A stretch of DNA of 64,000 nucleotides from an uncultured Bacilli bacterium (GCA_934130375.1 CAKOXW010000005.1:21969-85968), one strand, 5' to 3'; positions 33,323 to 41,835 are shown, counted from the first letter of the stretch. Notes: generated by a model not told the origin, from the sequence alone. Numbers and translations: made by a program.

Positions 33323-34217
33323 ATAACCACTGTAAATTTTGCAAATTACAATTTTTAATAATTAAATCAATAAATTCTTCATACTTTGAAGATTTTTTTG
33401 TTAATGAAAAAACTATATTTTCATCTAATTCTTTATCAATAATTTCTTCAAACAAATCAAAATAGTAAGAAGGATACAATAACCTAGCAACTAATAAAGA
33501 TAAGTTTAACTTATCAAACCAAAAATTCTTAAATACTATATTTAAAATATAATTAACATCTTCATCTTTAAAAAAAGCATCTTTTAAATATTCAGCAATA
33601 TTTCTAACTTTATAATCTATAATTAAATTAAGAGGATTATATAAATCAAATAATGTTGCATCTTTAGTAATTCTTTTATGAGATATTCCTATCGGTATTT
33701 TATATTCAGAAAACATCTTTAAATTTTTAATATACGTTATTGCATTTTCACATAAACCCAAATAATAATCTATTGTATTATTTAAAAACGGATACTTTTT
33801 TATTAAATGCCCCATTTGATACTCTATATAATCTACTTTATTAGACCATAAAGATACCCAATTCGTTCTTAAAAGAGATTTTAAGCCTGATAAATCAACA
33901 TTTTCATTTAACATATAAATAATATCATTAATATCTATTTTCTTAATATCATTAACATAAACCCTTAATAACACATAATTCTCATTAGATATCACACTAA
34001 TAGGTTCATTAAACTTATTAATTATTATTTCATGCACTAAAGAATTACTACTAATCATCCTTTTATTTAACTCAACTAAATCCTTAATCTCAGATAATTC
34101 CCTCCTATATGGGGTCAAGTAATATTTCTCATTACCTACAAAAAACACATAATTATCATTCTCTTTATTTAATAAAGGTGGATATAAATTATAAAAATAA
34201 TTAATATAATCAAGCAT
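33315..34217 (-). CDS. Unknown protein, possibly a degenerate CotS/YutH-like kinase-fold protein
   Basis: This 300-residue cytoplasmic protein has no signal peptide. Its order of elements recalls the CotS/YutH spore-coat kinase-like family: an N-terminal lobe with paired strands (YVFFVGNEKYYLTPYR), a VHEIIINKFNEP segment, a helical C-lobe with GISHKRI in place of the usual catalytic-loop 'HGD', and NPLNLIIDYKVRNIAEYL resembling the 'DLARFL' region. Catalytic residues are not recognisable, so any activity is doubtful. In Bacillus, yutH lies next to the nfu gene yutI, as here, which supports the idea by position. AGGAGG precedes ATG by 5 nt. The family assignment is tentative. Confidence 0.6.
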   Translation of the reverse strand: MLDYINYFYNLYPPLLNKENDNYVFFVGNEKYYLTPYRRELSEIKDLVELNKRMISSNSLVHEIIINKFNEPISVISNENYVLLRVYVNDIKKIDINDIIYMLNENVDLSGLKSLLRTNWVSLWSNKVDYIEYQMGHLIKKYPFLNNTIDYYLGLCENAITYIKNLKMFSEYKIPIGISHKRITKDATLFDLYNPLNLIIDYKVRNIAEYLKDAFFKDEDVNYILNIVFKNFWFDKLNLSLLVARLLYPSYYFDLFEEIIDKELDENIVFSLTKKSSKYEEFIDLIIKNCNLQNLQWLSR

Positions 34218-34264
34218 ATAATCCTCCTTTAGTAAATTTTATGCTAAAAATAAAATAATAAAAC

Positions 34265-34289
34265 AAAAAACTGCATTTGCAGTTTTTAT
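34265..34289 (-). terminator. Terminator of rny
   Basis: AAAAACTGCA pairs with TGCAGTTTTT with a tiny TT loop, followed by T-rich sequence on the minus strand. It abuts the rny stop. Confidence 0.8.
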
Positions 34290-35842
34290 TATTTTGCTTC
34301 TTCAACAGCCCTTGTTTCTCTAATAACAGTTACTTTTACAGTACCTGGATATTGCATTTCAGCCTCAATTTGATTTTTAATATCACGCGCAAGTTTAATA
34401 CTCTTTAAATCATCAACTTGGTCAGGTTTAACAAGTACTCTTAATTCTCTACCTGCTTGTATAGCATATGATTTTTCAATACCATCATAACTATTAGCAA
34501 TTTGTTCTAATTGTTCAAGTCTCTTGATATAATTTTCTAATGAATCATTTCTAGCACCTGGACGTGACGCAGATAAGGCATCCGCAATAGCGACTATTAC
34601 TGATATAACAGATGTTGCCTCAGTATCACCATGATGAGATGCGATTGCATTAATTACAACTTTATCTTCACCATACTTTTTAGCGATATCAACGCCTATT
34701 TCAACATGACTACCCTCAACCTCAAAATCAATTGCTTTACCAATATCATGAAGTAATCCAGCTCTTTTTGCTAAATTAACATTTTCACCAAGCTCTGCTG
34801 CAATTATACCAGATAAATGTGCAACTTCCTTTGAATGTTGTAATGCATTTTGACCATAACTAGTTCTAAAATATAATTTACCTAAAATTTCTATTAATTC
34901 AGGATCCATTTTAGAAAGGCCTAATTCAAATGCTGCTTGATTACCATATTCCATAATCTTATTTTTAAAATCTTTACATGTTTTATCATATAACTCTTCA
35001 ATTCTAGCTGGATGTATTCTTCCATCTTTAACTAAAGTTTCAATAGTTTGTCTAGCAATTTCCCTTCTTAAAGGATCAAAACTAGATAATACAATAGCCT
35101 CAGGTGTATCATCAATAATTAAATCAACACCAGTAACAGCCTCAATAGTTCTAATATTTCTTCCTTCTCTTCCAATTATTCTACCCTTCATTTCATCATT
35201 AGGTAGAGTTACAACTGAAACAGTTTTCTCATTAGTAACATCAGATGCATACTTCTGCATTGACATAACAAGCATATCTTTTGCTTTTCTATCAACCTCA
35301 AGTTTTGCTTCTGCTTCCCTTTCCTTAATTAATGAAGTAATTTCAACCTCTAAATCAGCCTCAACCCTCTTCATAATCATATCTTTTGCTTTTTCCTTAG
35401 AAAATCCAGAAATGCTTTCTAATATTTCCATTTCCTTTTTCTTTAACTCTTCCATTTCTTCTTCTGCTTTTTGGATTTCTTTTTGTTTTAAAATTAGGGC
35501 ATTATCTCTCTCTTCAAGCATCTTATCCCTATTTTGTAGGATTTCATCTCTCTTATCAATACTCTTCTCACGTTGCAATAATCTATCTTCCAAATCTTTA
35601 ATTTCAAGTTTTCTCTCTTTAATTTCTTTATCAGTTTCTAACTTTAATTTATGACTTTCTTCTTTTAATTCAAAAATAGAATCTCTTTTGGCCTTATCAG
35701 CCTCTTTTTTTGCTTTCTCAATAATTTCTTCAGCTTTTTTTGTAGCACTTTTCTCTTTAGTACTACTGTATATAATAACGGATACAGCTCCTACTCCCAA
35801 TCCAATTACAGAGGCTAAAATGGCAACTATAGTGCTTCCCAT
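34289..35842 (-). CDS. rny: Ribonuclease Y
   Basis: RNase Y is the membrane-bound endonuclease that starts mRNA decay in Firmicutes. At 517 residues it has the usual length. It has an N-terminal membrane anchor (about 3-25), a long coiled coil (30-170, Lys/Glu-rich), a KH RNA-binding domain (about 205-270; GRIIGREGRNIRTIEAVTG), and an HD domain whose metal site shows HSKEVAHLSG, LLHDIGKAID and ASHHGD. Both diagnostic HD ligands are present, so it should be active. AGGAGG precedes ATG. It lies downstream of recA, as in many Bacilli, and ends with a terminator. Confidence 0.98.
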   Translation of the reverse strand: MGSTIVAILASVIGLGVGAVSVIIYSSTKEKSATKKAEEIIEKAKKEADKAKRDSIFELKEESHKLKLETDKEIKERKLEIKDLEDRLLQREKSIDKRDEILQNRDKMLEERDNALILKQKEIQKAEEEMEELKKKEMEILESISGFSKEKAKDMIMKRVEADLEVEITSLIKEREAEAKLEVDRKAKDMLVMSMQKYASDVTNEKTVSVVTLPNDEMKGRIIGREGRNIRTIEAVTGVDLIIDDTPEAIVLSSFDPLRREIARQTIETLVKDGRIHPARIEELYDKTCKDFKNKIMEYGNQAAFELGLSKMDPELIEILGKLYFRTSYGQNALQHSKEVAHLSGIIAAELGENVNLAKRAGLLHDIGKAIDFEVEGSHVEIGVDIAKKYGEDKVVINAIASHHGDTEATSVISVIVAIADALSASRPGARNDSLENYIKRLEQLEQIANSYDGIEKSYAIQAGRELRVLVKPDQVDDLKSIKLARDIKNQIEAEMQYPGTVKVTVIRETRAVEEAK

Positions 35843-35946
35843 ATTTTCCTCCTCATATATTTCATTAAATACAATTATATTTTAACTCATATTCACTAAA
35901 AAAACAATTCAAATTTAATTAAATTCAAATTGTTTACTAATATTTA

Positions 35947-36990
35947 TTACTCACTTTTCTTACTTTCTACTTTTTCCTTATCCTTAGATATACCAAAGTG
36001 TTCCCTAATCTTAGTTTCAAGTTCATCTCTTAACTTAGTATTTTCTTTAAGCATTAACTTAACATTTTCCTTACCTTGGCCTATTTTCTCCCCATTATAA
36101 GAATACCAAGCACCACTCTTATCCAAGATACTAGCCTCACTACCAAGATCAATAATTTCACCTTCCTTAGAGACACCTTCACCGTACATAATATCAACTG
36201 TCGCACTTCTAAAAGGAGGCGCAACCTTGTTTTTAACAACTTTAATCACAGTCTTATTACCAATCACACTATCGCCAGATTTAATTTGCTCTGCTCTTCT
36301 AACATCAAGCCTAATACTAGAATAAAACTTTAATGCCCTACCACCTGGAGTAGTTTCAGGATTACCAAACATTACACCAACTTTTTCTCTTAATTGATTT
36401 ATAAATATAACAATAGTATTAGTTTTATTAATAGTACCAGATAACTTTCTTAACGCTTGAGACATTAATCTTGCTTGTAAACCAACATGAGAATCACCCA
36501 TCTCACCCTCAATCTCTGCTTGAGGTACTAAAGCCGCAACAGAATCTATTACAACAATACTAATCGCATGACTTTTAACCAAAGCGTCACAAATTTCTAA
36601 AGCTTGCTCCCCGGTATCAGGTTGAGATAACAATAAATTATCAATATTAACACCTAACTTTTTCGCATACACAGGGTCTAAAGCATGCTCCGCATCAATA
36701 AAAGCAGCCCTACCACCTTTCTTTTGAACCTCAGCAATCGCATGAAGCGCAAAAGTAGTTTTACCACTAGATTCAGGACCATAAATCTCAATTATTCTAC
36801 CTTTTGGATATCCTCCTACGCCTAACGCTATATCTAAAGATAACGAACCAGTTGAAACTGTATCTATTTCCATATTATTTTGTCCACCTAATTTCATTAT
36901 CGCACCCTTACCAAATTGCTTCTCTATATCAGCTAGAACTTGGTCTAACATTTTATCCTTATCAATTTCTTTGTCTTTTTCTTTTGCCAT
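35947..36990 (-). CDS. recA: Recombinase A
   Basis: RecA forms filaments on single-stranded DNA, pairs homologous DNA and triggers the SOS response. The 347 residues show Walker A GPESSGKTT (71-79), the FIDAEHALDP segment, Walker B VVIDSVAALVP, DNA loop L1 EGEMGDSHVGLQARLMSQALR, FINQLREKVG and L2 GGRALKFYSSIRLDVRR. The acidic/basic C-terminal tail is normal. It has no intein. AGGAGG precedes ATG, with a likely promoter and a possible SOS box upstream. Confidence 0.99.
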   Translation of the reverse strand: MAKEKDKEIDKDKMLDQVLADIEKQFGKGAIMKLGGQNNMEIDTVSTGSLSLDIALGVGGYPKGRIIEIYGPESSGKTTFALHAIAEVQKKGGRAAFIDAEHALDPVYAKKLGVNIDNLLLSQPDTGEQALEICDALVKSHAISIVVIDSVAALVPQAEIEGEMGDSHVGLQARLMSQALRKLSGTINKTNTIVIFINQLREKVGVMFGNPETTPGGRALKFYSSIRLDVRRAEQIKSGDSVIGNKTVIKVVKNKVAPPFRSATVDIMYGEGVSKEGEIIDLGSEASILDKSGAWYSYNGEKIGQGKENVKLMLKENTKLRDELETKIREHFGISKDKEKVESKKSE

Positions 36991-37018
36991 TTTATTTCCT
37001 CCTATTGACTACAAATAC

Positions 37019-37047
37019 ATAATACTATACTTTTTTTACAAAATCAA
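37019..37047 (-). promoter_or_regulatory. Candidate recA promoter
   Basis: Minus-strand TTGATT (37047-37042), 17-nt spacer, TATTAT (37024-37019), about 29 nt before the recA start. Confidence 0.55.
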
Positions 37048-37056
37048 GTACTTTTT

Positions 37057-37070
37057 CAAACATTTGTTTG
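37057..37070 (-). promoter_or_regulatory. Possible LexA/DinR (SOS) operator of recA
   Basis: CAAAC-ATTT-GTTTG is a perfect 5+4+5 palindrome 10 nt upstream of the recA -35 box. The Gram-positive SOS box is CGAAC-N4-GTTCG, so one symmetric base change separates them. No lexA is in the window. Confidence 0.4.
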
Positions 37071-37172
37071 CAATTTTAAAAATCTGCACCATTTTTAATA
37101 CAAATTTAACAAATCTGCCTAGACAAATTTAACAAATTTGAGCACTTTTTCTTACAAATTTTTATTTTTCAA

Positions 37173-37203
37173 AAATAAAAAGAATACTTTTATTTCGTAT
37201 TCT
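37173..37203 (-). terminator. Terminator after the prepilin/BspA fusion
   Basis: AGAATAC pairs with GTATTCT around a 9-nt loop, followed by T-rich sequence on the minus strand. The 37071-37172 stretch holds two AT-rich direct repeats of about 15 nt around ACAAATTTAACAAAT and no gene. Confidence 0.7.
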
Positions 37204-37212
37204 ATTTATCAT

Positions 37213-38562
37213 CTAATTTGATTTTATACTTATTACATTACCATTGATGATAATTTCAGCACCCAAACCAACAATTTTTTTCCAAATATATTCCGCATTT
37301 TCAATGCTTGAATTATTAGTTATAACTATGTTAGGATTATTTTTAAATGCCCCCTCATTTATTGTAGTAACACTACTAGGAATTGTAACATTTGTTAATT
37401 TATTATCTTCAAATGCATACTCACCTATACTTGTTACTGTACCAGGTATAATAACTGAAGTTATATTTAAACCTATTTCCATACCTCCAGCAAGTGGCTT
37501 TACTGTATAATTATTGTTAGAATTATAACTTAACAAACTTACTTTATAATCGTTACTATAAGCAATGCCTGTTGGAATAACACCATTTTTTGTAAATGCA
37601 TAATCGGCAATAGCAACAACTATCTTACCATCTATTTGTGATGGTATCACTACATCAGTTCCTCCAGCAATATTATAACCAGTTATTTTTATACTACTAT
37701 TGGGTTCATATGGCCTATATGTTACATTTAATCCTGTTTCTTCATAATCCATTAATGGGATTGTACCTTGTACTATGTCATCTTTTAAACTACTTATTCC
37801 ATCTACAGTTGTGCATTGTTCAGTTGCATTTTCTTCAGACAAACCACTTGCTTGAAAATAGCTTTTACATTTGTCAGTATTTTTAACTTCAACATTTGCA
37901 ACAATAATATTCACGTTTTCAACCTTTAGTCCTCCTGTCTCATAATCACTTGATGGAATAATTCCGTTCGCAAGAAGTGGCTTTAATGAAACGGTTACAT
38001 TATTTTTTGTAACTGAGCCGCCAGTACATAATGTTGTAACTAAATCTTCCGTTGCACCATCTAAATTCATTAGATACGTCTTACATTTATTCACATCCTC
38101 CACTTCAAAACTAGACATAGTTGTAGTTTTAACTATTCCATAATCACTATCATTTACATCTTCATAACTAAAATAGTTAGCATTAGTTGAACAATCACTA
38201 GATATAGTTGCACTATTCTTATTAGCATTACATACAGCCATACCATCAAACTTACCCTTTCCTACTATTGTTACTTTAGCATTTCCTTTACTATCAAAAG
38301 TAATATTACAACTTTCATAATCAGCATCATTTATCTTAGCAACATCACTACATTTTATTGCACCACTACCATCTAATACTTGATTTTCAGTATATTTCTT
38401 CTCAGCCTGACTTGCTATTAACTTTGCAGTTGTTTCTAATGATGCTTCCTTAGAATTCTTAATTACATCACTTATCTTAGGCATTGCAATAATTAGTATA
38501 ACTGCTAGTATTACTATTACTGCTAATAATTCCACTAAAGTAAAACCCTTCTTTTTCTTCAT
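37213..38562 (-). CDS. Prepilin-type surface protein with BspA-like leucine-rich repeats
   Basis: This 449-residue protein has the leader MKKKKGFTLVELLAV (Gly -1, Phe +1, Glu +5), the hydrophobic helix ending MPKISDVIKNS, and a pilin-like alpha-helix and head (residues 30-130) with paired Cys. Residues 130-270 are unrecognised. Residues 290-430 carry BspA-type (LRR_5) units: ITGYNIAGGTDVVIPSQIDG, SVIIPGTVTSIGEYAFEDN, NVTIPSSVTTINEGAFKNN. The paralogue at 63017 has the same plan, and the stub at 2483 shares only the N-terminus. AGGAGG precedes ATG. The hairpin-plus-G-run element lies 26-68 nt upstream. It is inferred to be surface-exposed or pilus-borne, perhaps an adhesin. Confidence 0.87.
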   Translation of the reverse strand: MKKKKGFTLVELLAVIVILAVILIIAMPKISDVIKNSKEASLETTAKLIASQAEKKYTENQVLDGSGAIKCSDVAKINDADYESCNITFDSKGNAKVTIVGKGKFDGMAVCNANKNSATISSDCSTNANYFSYEDVNDSDYGIVKTTTMSSFEVEDVNKCKTYLMNLDGATEDLVTTLCTGGSVTKNNVTVSLKPLLANGIIPSSDYETGGLKVENVNIIVANVEVKNTDKCKSYFQASGLSEENATEQCTTVDGISSLKDDIVQGTIPLMDYEETGLNVTYRPYEPNSSIKITGYNIAGGTDVVIPSQIDGKIVVAIADYAFTKNGVIPTGIAYSNDYKVSLLSYNSNNNYTVKPLAGGMEIGLNITSVIIPGTVTSIGEYAFEDNKLTNVTIPSSVTTINEGAFKNNPNIVITNNSSIENAEYIWKKIVGLGAEIIINGNVISIKSN

Positions 38563-38587
38563 AATCTCCTCCTTATTTTACAAGGTT

Positions 38588-38624
38588 ATTATACTATAAC
38601 ACCCCCCCCCATTTGACAATGGGC
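38588..38624 (-). repeat. Hairpin plus run of 9 G upstream of a prepilin gene (copy 2)
   Basis: It shares GCCCATTGTCAAATGGG with copy 1 at 2703-2740, but the run has nine G (C run 38602-38610). Minus-strand TTGTCA (38619-38614) is followed by TATAGT after 15 nt or TATAAT (38593-38588) after 20 nt, so the run would lie in the promoter spacer. Confidence 0.7.
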
Positions 38625-38726
38625 AAGGGTGTAAATTAGACATAACTTTACATTTAATTTGCAAATCAATATACAAAACTATATAATCTTTAACATATAA
38701 ATTTATAAATATATAACCTAAACTAC

Positions 38727-38746
38727 TTAAGCCCACGAATACATAA
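38727..38746 (-). repeat. 3' repeat element, copy 4 (diverged)
   Basis: Plus-strand TTAAGCCCACGAATACATAA: two bases are missing relative to the other copies. It lies beyond the pgsA stop and terminator stem. Confidence 0.6.
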
Positions 38747-38767
38747 AATAAAATAAAATAAAATAAA
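38743..38767. repeat. ATAAA microsatellite, five units
   Basis: Five tandem ATAAA units supply the T-rich tail of the pgsA terminator on the minus strand. Confidence 0.85.
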
Positions 38768-38784
38768 ACTCACTAAATGAGTTT
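38766..38784 (-). terminator. Terminator of pgsA
   Basis: AAACTCA pairs with TGAGTTT around a 5-nt loop. On the minus strand it is followed by (TTTAT)n. It overlaps the pgsA stop. Confidence 0.75.
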
Positions 38785-39385
38785 ATTTTGAAAATAATAT
38801 TTTTTTATTAGCATAATAATATTCAAAACCTGAATATACTGATAAGACTGTTGCTACAACAAGTAAAACAGTTGCTACATCTATATTCCATATTTCAAAT
38901 GGTAAATTATAGAAAAATGTTAATGATAAACCTACCATCATACAAGCAGTTTTAATCTTACCAGTTTTACCAGCAGCAATAACACATCCCTTAGTAGATG
39001 CCATCATCCTAATAGAATCCACTATAGTATCTCTAAATATTATTACAACAGGTATTATTGGACTAATTACATTTTTAGTTGCAAATATAATAAGTACTGA
39101 ATTAACTAATACTTTATCTGCAATCGCATCTAAAAACTTTCCATAATCAGTTACTAAATTCTTAGTTCTTGCTATCTTCCCATCTAAAAAATCAGTAAAT
39201 GATGCGATAATAAATAATATTCCAGATATTATATATATACTATCTATTTCTAATATTTCATTATTAATTGTAAGTGCATAACTTGGAAAACTTATACCCA
39301 TTTGATTAAATGGAAACAAAAACAATAAAATAATTACTATTGTTAAAAACAATCTTGACATTGTAAGTTTTGTTGGCAAATTCAT
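38783..39385 (-). CDS. pgsA: CDP-diacylglycerol-glycerol-3-phosphate 3-phosphatidyltransferase
   Basis: PgsA makes phosphatidylglycerol-phosphate, the committed step to phosphatidylglycerol, in the membrane. The 200-residue length is normal. It begins NLPTKLTMSRLF, as the family does. It carries the CDP-alcohol phosphotransferase signature D-G-x2-A-R-x8-G-x3-D-x3-D, visible as DGKIARTKNLVTDYGKFLD and following aspartate, and has about five membrane helices. GGAGGAT precedes ATG. It lies 10 nt after the RodZ-like gene, as an operon; the ymfM-pgsA pair before recA and rny is also the Bacillus order. Confidence 0.95.
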   Translation of the reverse strand: MNLPTKLTMSRLFLTIVIILLFLFPFNQMGISFPSYALTINNEILEIDSIYIISGILFIIASFTDFLDGKIARTKNLVTDYGKFLDAIADKVLVNSVLIIFATKNVISPIIPVVIIFRDTIVDSIRMMASTKGCVIAAGKTGKIKTACMMVGLSLTFFYNLPFEIWNIDVATVLLVVATVLSVYSGFEYYYANKKILFSK

Positions 39386-39395
39386 AAATCCTCCA

Positions 39396-39863
39396 TTATT
39401 TCAAACTCATCATAGCAATCATTTCACTAGTATTATTATTTCTTGTTTTAATAACAATAACTGCTATTGCAATAATTAATACTGCTATTAATGCTATAAT
39501 TATTATTTTTTTATTTTTATTATCTTTTGGAATAATTGTATAAGGGGATTTTGCTTCCTCTTTTTCTTCTTCTTTTTCTTTTTGTTTACTAATTCTTTCT
39601 ATAACATCAGTCGGTATTTTAGAAGTACATTCAAATACAAATTCATTAAAGTCTTCTATTAATTGTTCATAATCTAAACCTAAGTATTTTGCATAATCAT
39701 AAATATATTTTTTTAATACAAATATATCTGAAAATGCATCTCTATTTCCACTCTCTAATTCTTCTAATTCCTTCATGTCTATATTTAAATCTTCAGACAC
39801 TTCGTTTAGAGACAAACCTTTTTCTTCTCTTGAAGCCTTTAGTTTTTCTCCTATAACTTCCAT
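39396..39863 (-). CDS. RodZ/YmfM-like membrane protein with N-terminal HTH
   Basis: This 155-residue protein has a helix-turn-helix (residues 1-70: GEKLKASREEKGLSLNEVSEDLNI, then LKKYIYDYAKYLGLD), an acidic/Lys linker, and one membrane helix (about 115-138), then a short tail. This is the RodZ plan (HTH_25 domain that contacts MreB, linker, membrane span), but without the usual external beta domain. YmfM of Bacillus has the same position just before pgsA. GGAGATGG precedes ATG. The likely role is cell-shape or elongation-complex assembly. No mreB is in the window. Confidence 0.85.
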   Translation of the reverse strand: MEVIGEKLKASREEKGLSLNEVSEDLNIDMKELEELESGNRDAFSDIFVLKKYIYDYAKYLGLDYEQLIEDFNEFVFECTSKIPTDVIERISKQKEKEEEKEEAKSPYTIIPKDNKNKKIIIIALIAVLIIAIAVIVIKTRNNNTSEMIAMMSLK

Positions 39864-39892
39864 TTTTCCATCTCCTTAAAAAAATAAAAAAT

Positions 39893-40236
39893 AACATCTT
39901 ATAAGCCATGTTCTGTACTTTTGCAAGCGGTAAACATTTATCTATGCATAACGCATCCTTCCTCTAGTTACCTATTAGAAAGTTCCCCTACCAATATTTG
40001 GGTTTCTCACTCGTGGGGTTTACCCGTTCCATTTCCTCATTTCTGATTATTCGTCACTATGGCACTTTATGGCTACAATAACCATATCAAAGACTTAGGT
40101 TACTTCGCCGCCGTTAGAATTAACTACTATAGGTTATTTTTTCCCTATACACGAACACTACAAGCCTAAAAATAGGTCTGTGTGAGCATGGACTTTCCTC
40201 TACATTACAAAGAATGCAGCGTTTACCCAGATGTTA
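39893..40236 (-). ncRNA. rnpB: RNase P RNA, Bacillus (B) type
   Basis: About 344 nt with the universal core: GAGGAAAGTCCATGCTCAC near the 5' end, then GGCGGCGAAGTAA, AACGGGTAAACCCC, GAGTGAGAAACCC, and ACAGAACATGGCTTAT near the 3' end. The ends AACATCT and AGATGTT pair as helix P1, which fixes the limits within a few bases. A T-rich tract follows on the minus strand and may end transcription, with P1 as the stem. The 5' end abuts the gpsB stop codon, so the RNA probably arises from, or its promoter lies within, gpsB. The gpsB-rnpB order is that of Bacillus. Confidence 0.97.
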
Positions 40237-40237
40237 T

Positions 40238-40573
40238 TTAATAATTATTATCGTTATCTCTAAATACTGCTTTTTCAAGCATAGAAATTCTTCTTAACAT
40301 ATCAACATTTGTTATCTCTTTAGAAGAAGTATTTTTCAATAACTCAATTTTATCTTGTGCTTCTCTAAGTTCTTTTTTCAATCTTAGATTATCTTCAATG
40401 AGTGCTTTCTTTTCAGAATCCAATCTTTTTACAAGTGCAATAAACTTTGTGTAATCACCAATTATAGCATCAAGAAACTTATCTACTTCTTGAGGTCTAT
40501 ATCCCCTTGTATCAATTTTAAATTCCTTATCTAAAATATCTTGTGGTGTTAAAGAAATTTCTTCAAATAACAT
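40238..40573 (-). CDS. gpsB: Cell-division protein GpsB (DivIVA family)
   Basis: GpsB links wall synthases, notably PBP1, to division and elongation sites. The 111-residue protein has the DivIVA-type N-terminus: LTPQDILDKEFKIDTRGYRPQEVDKFLD, a membrane-binding loop that also holds the Arg/Asp groove for PBP tails. A coiled coil (50-90) follows, then a short C-terminal trimerisation helix (LRRISMLEKAVF). ATG 40573 is preferred over GTG 40579, which sits too close to the GAGGTG site. The stop directly touches rnpB. The PBP1A gene, its likely partner, is 2 kb away. Confidence 0.95.
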   Translation of the reverse strand: MLFEEISLTPQDILDKEFKIDTRGYRPQEVDKFLDAIIGDYTKFIALVKRLDSEKKALIEDNLRLKKELREAQDKIELLKNTSSKEITNVDMLRRISMLEKAVFRDNDNNY

Positions 40574-40626
40574 ATTCACTCACCTCTTATATATTCTCTC
40601 AAAAAAATCGAGTTTTGTCAAGATAT

Positions 40627-41526
40627 CTACTTACTATACACAAGTACACCATCCTTAGATGCTCCTTCTATAAATGCACTAAATTTATTTTTAAATGCAT
40701 TAAATGACTTATATTCAATTAAATCATGTTCAAAAACATGTTCAATACTAGCAAGACAAAAAACATCCATATTAGGTATTGCAAGCAAATCTATTCCATA
40801 TATATATGATGCATACATAGAACCACCCTTATTTAATGATTCCTTAAACTTAAGTAATAATTCCCTATACTTACTTAAAGAATTAATCATATTATCATTA
40901 TACATTTCAGATACATACTGCATAATATTAGAAAAATACATAAAATCATAACTTCTATCTAACTCTAAATTATTAATATCACTATTTATAAACCTAAAAT
41001 CTAAATCATTAATCTTACTCCTTAATACTTCTAAATTCTCCTTTCTAAATATATCATTGTACTTAGCACACGCGTACTTACTAATAACAACAGTATTAAA
41101 TAACTTTCTATTAGAAAGAATACTACTTCCATATTTATCATACAATACCTTAAAGTAATTTCTATAGTCTCCATCCATACAATCTAATATTTGTTTATAA
41201 GTATTATCTTTATTACCAAAAGATTTTATAAATAACTTTCTATATGAAGAAAAATCTAATCCTGAACGTATAAATGCTTTTAAAAATTCATAATAATATA
41301 TTGATAAACTATTAACATCAAATGCACAAACGCTTTTCGCACCCATTAGATACATGTATAGTGCTTGTACACTACTACCAAGTACAGTTAAGCAATCTTT
41401 ATCTTTAAAATCGTAACCAGAAAAACATCCCGCAACGTTTTCAGTCGCGAAAGGATATATTCTTTTAAACTGATGATTTCTATAACCATCAATTATACTT
41501 TTTGCTAAGTAAATATTCGCATCCAT
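40627..41526 (-). CDS. Rossmann-like protein, possibly SAM-dependent (DUF3419-like)
   Basis: This 299-residue cytoplasmic protein contains TVLGSSVQALYMYLMGAKSVCAFDVN (about residues 52-77). This is a glycine loop, helix and acidic strand end typical of S-adenosylmethionine-binding folds and close to the pattern of BtaA/DUF3419 proteins ('GDN.L..L..G...V.AVD.N'). A later strand DFMYFSNIMQYVS may be motif IV. Substrate unknown; BtaA-like betaine-lipid synthesis should not be assumed, since only the cofactor region is recognisable. The start is taken at ATG 41526 behind GGGGGT; a TTG 15 nt earlier is possible. It stands alone between gpsB and a small membrane protein. Confidence 0.6.
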   Translation of the reverse strand: MDANIYLAKSIIDGYRNHQFKRIYPFATENVAGCFSGYDFKDKDCLTVLGSSVQALYMYLMGAKSVCAFDVNSLSIYYYEFLKAFIRSGLDFSSYRKLFIKSFGNKDNTYKQILDCMDGDYRNYFKVLYDKYGSSILSNRKLFNTVVISKYACAKYNDIFRKENLEVLRSKINDLDFRFINSDINNLELDRSYDFMYFSNIMQYVSEMYNDNMINSLSKYRELLLKFKESLNKGGSMYASYIYGIDLLAIPNMDVFCLASIEHVFEHDLIEYKSFNAFKNKFSAFIEGASKDGVLVYSK

Positions 41527-41586
41527 CCAAAATACCCCCAATTCACCTGCTTATTATACTAGGAAGTATTATTTTGTCAAGTAACC

Positions 41587-41835
41587 CTAATGCCTTAGTA
41601 CTTTACACATTTCTTTTATTAATACAACAAAAGATAATGCTGTTACACTTACAAATAATGTTTTTATACTTATACCATAAAATATAAAATTTATTCCAAT
41701 ACTTATTACTAATAGGTATAGCAATATATATTTGTTATTTACATATTCTAACCCCTTTAAACCTTCATATAAAACAAATAATAAACCAACTAAATAAAAT
41801 AGTTGAATAGTTATATCAACATTAAATAAAACCAT
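41587..41835 (-). CDS. Small membrane protein, holin-like topology
   Basis: This 82-residue protein has three hydrophobic segments (about 8-25, 36-53 and 58-75), separated by a short polar loop GLKGLEYVNNKY and ending in a Lys/Arg tail. Length and layout resemble small holin-like or YtpI-like membrane proteins, but no diagnostic motif is seen. GTGGTGAT precedes ATG. No lysin gene is adjacent, so a lytic role is unlikely to be inferable. Function unknown. Confidence 0.6.
   Translation of the reverse strand: MVLFNVDITIQLFYLVGLLFVLYEGLKGLEYVNNKYILLYLLVISIGINFIFYGISIKTLFVSVTALSFVVLIKEMCKVLRH

Noticed and set aside
41587..41835. Small membrane protein taken as a phage holin and the region as prophage
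   Set aside because: No endolysin, integrase, capsid or tail gene is near; neighbours are core chromosomal genes.
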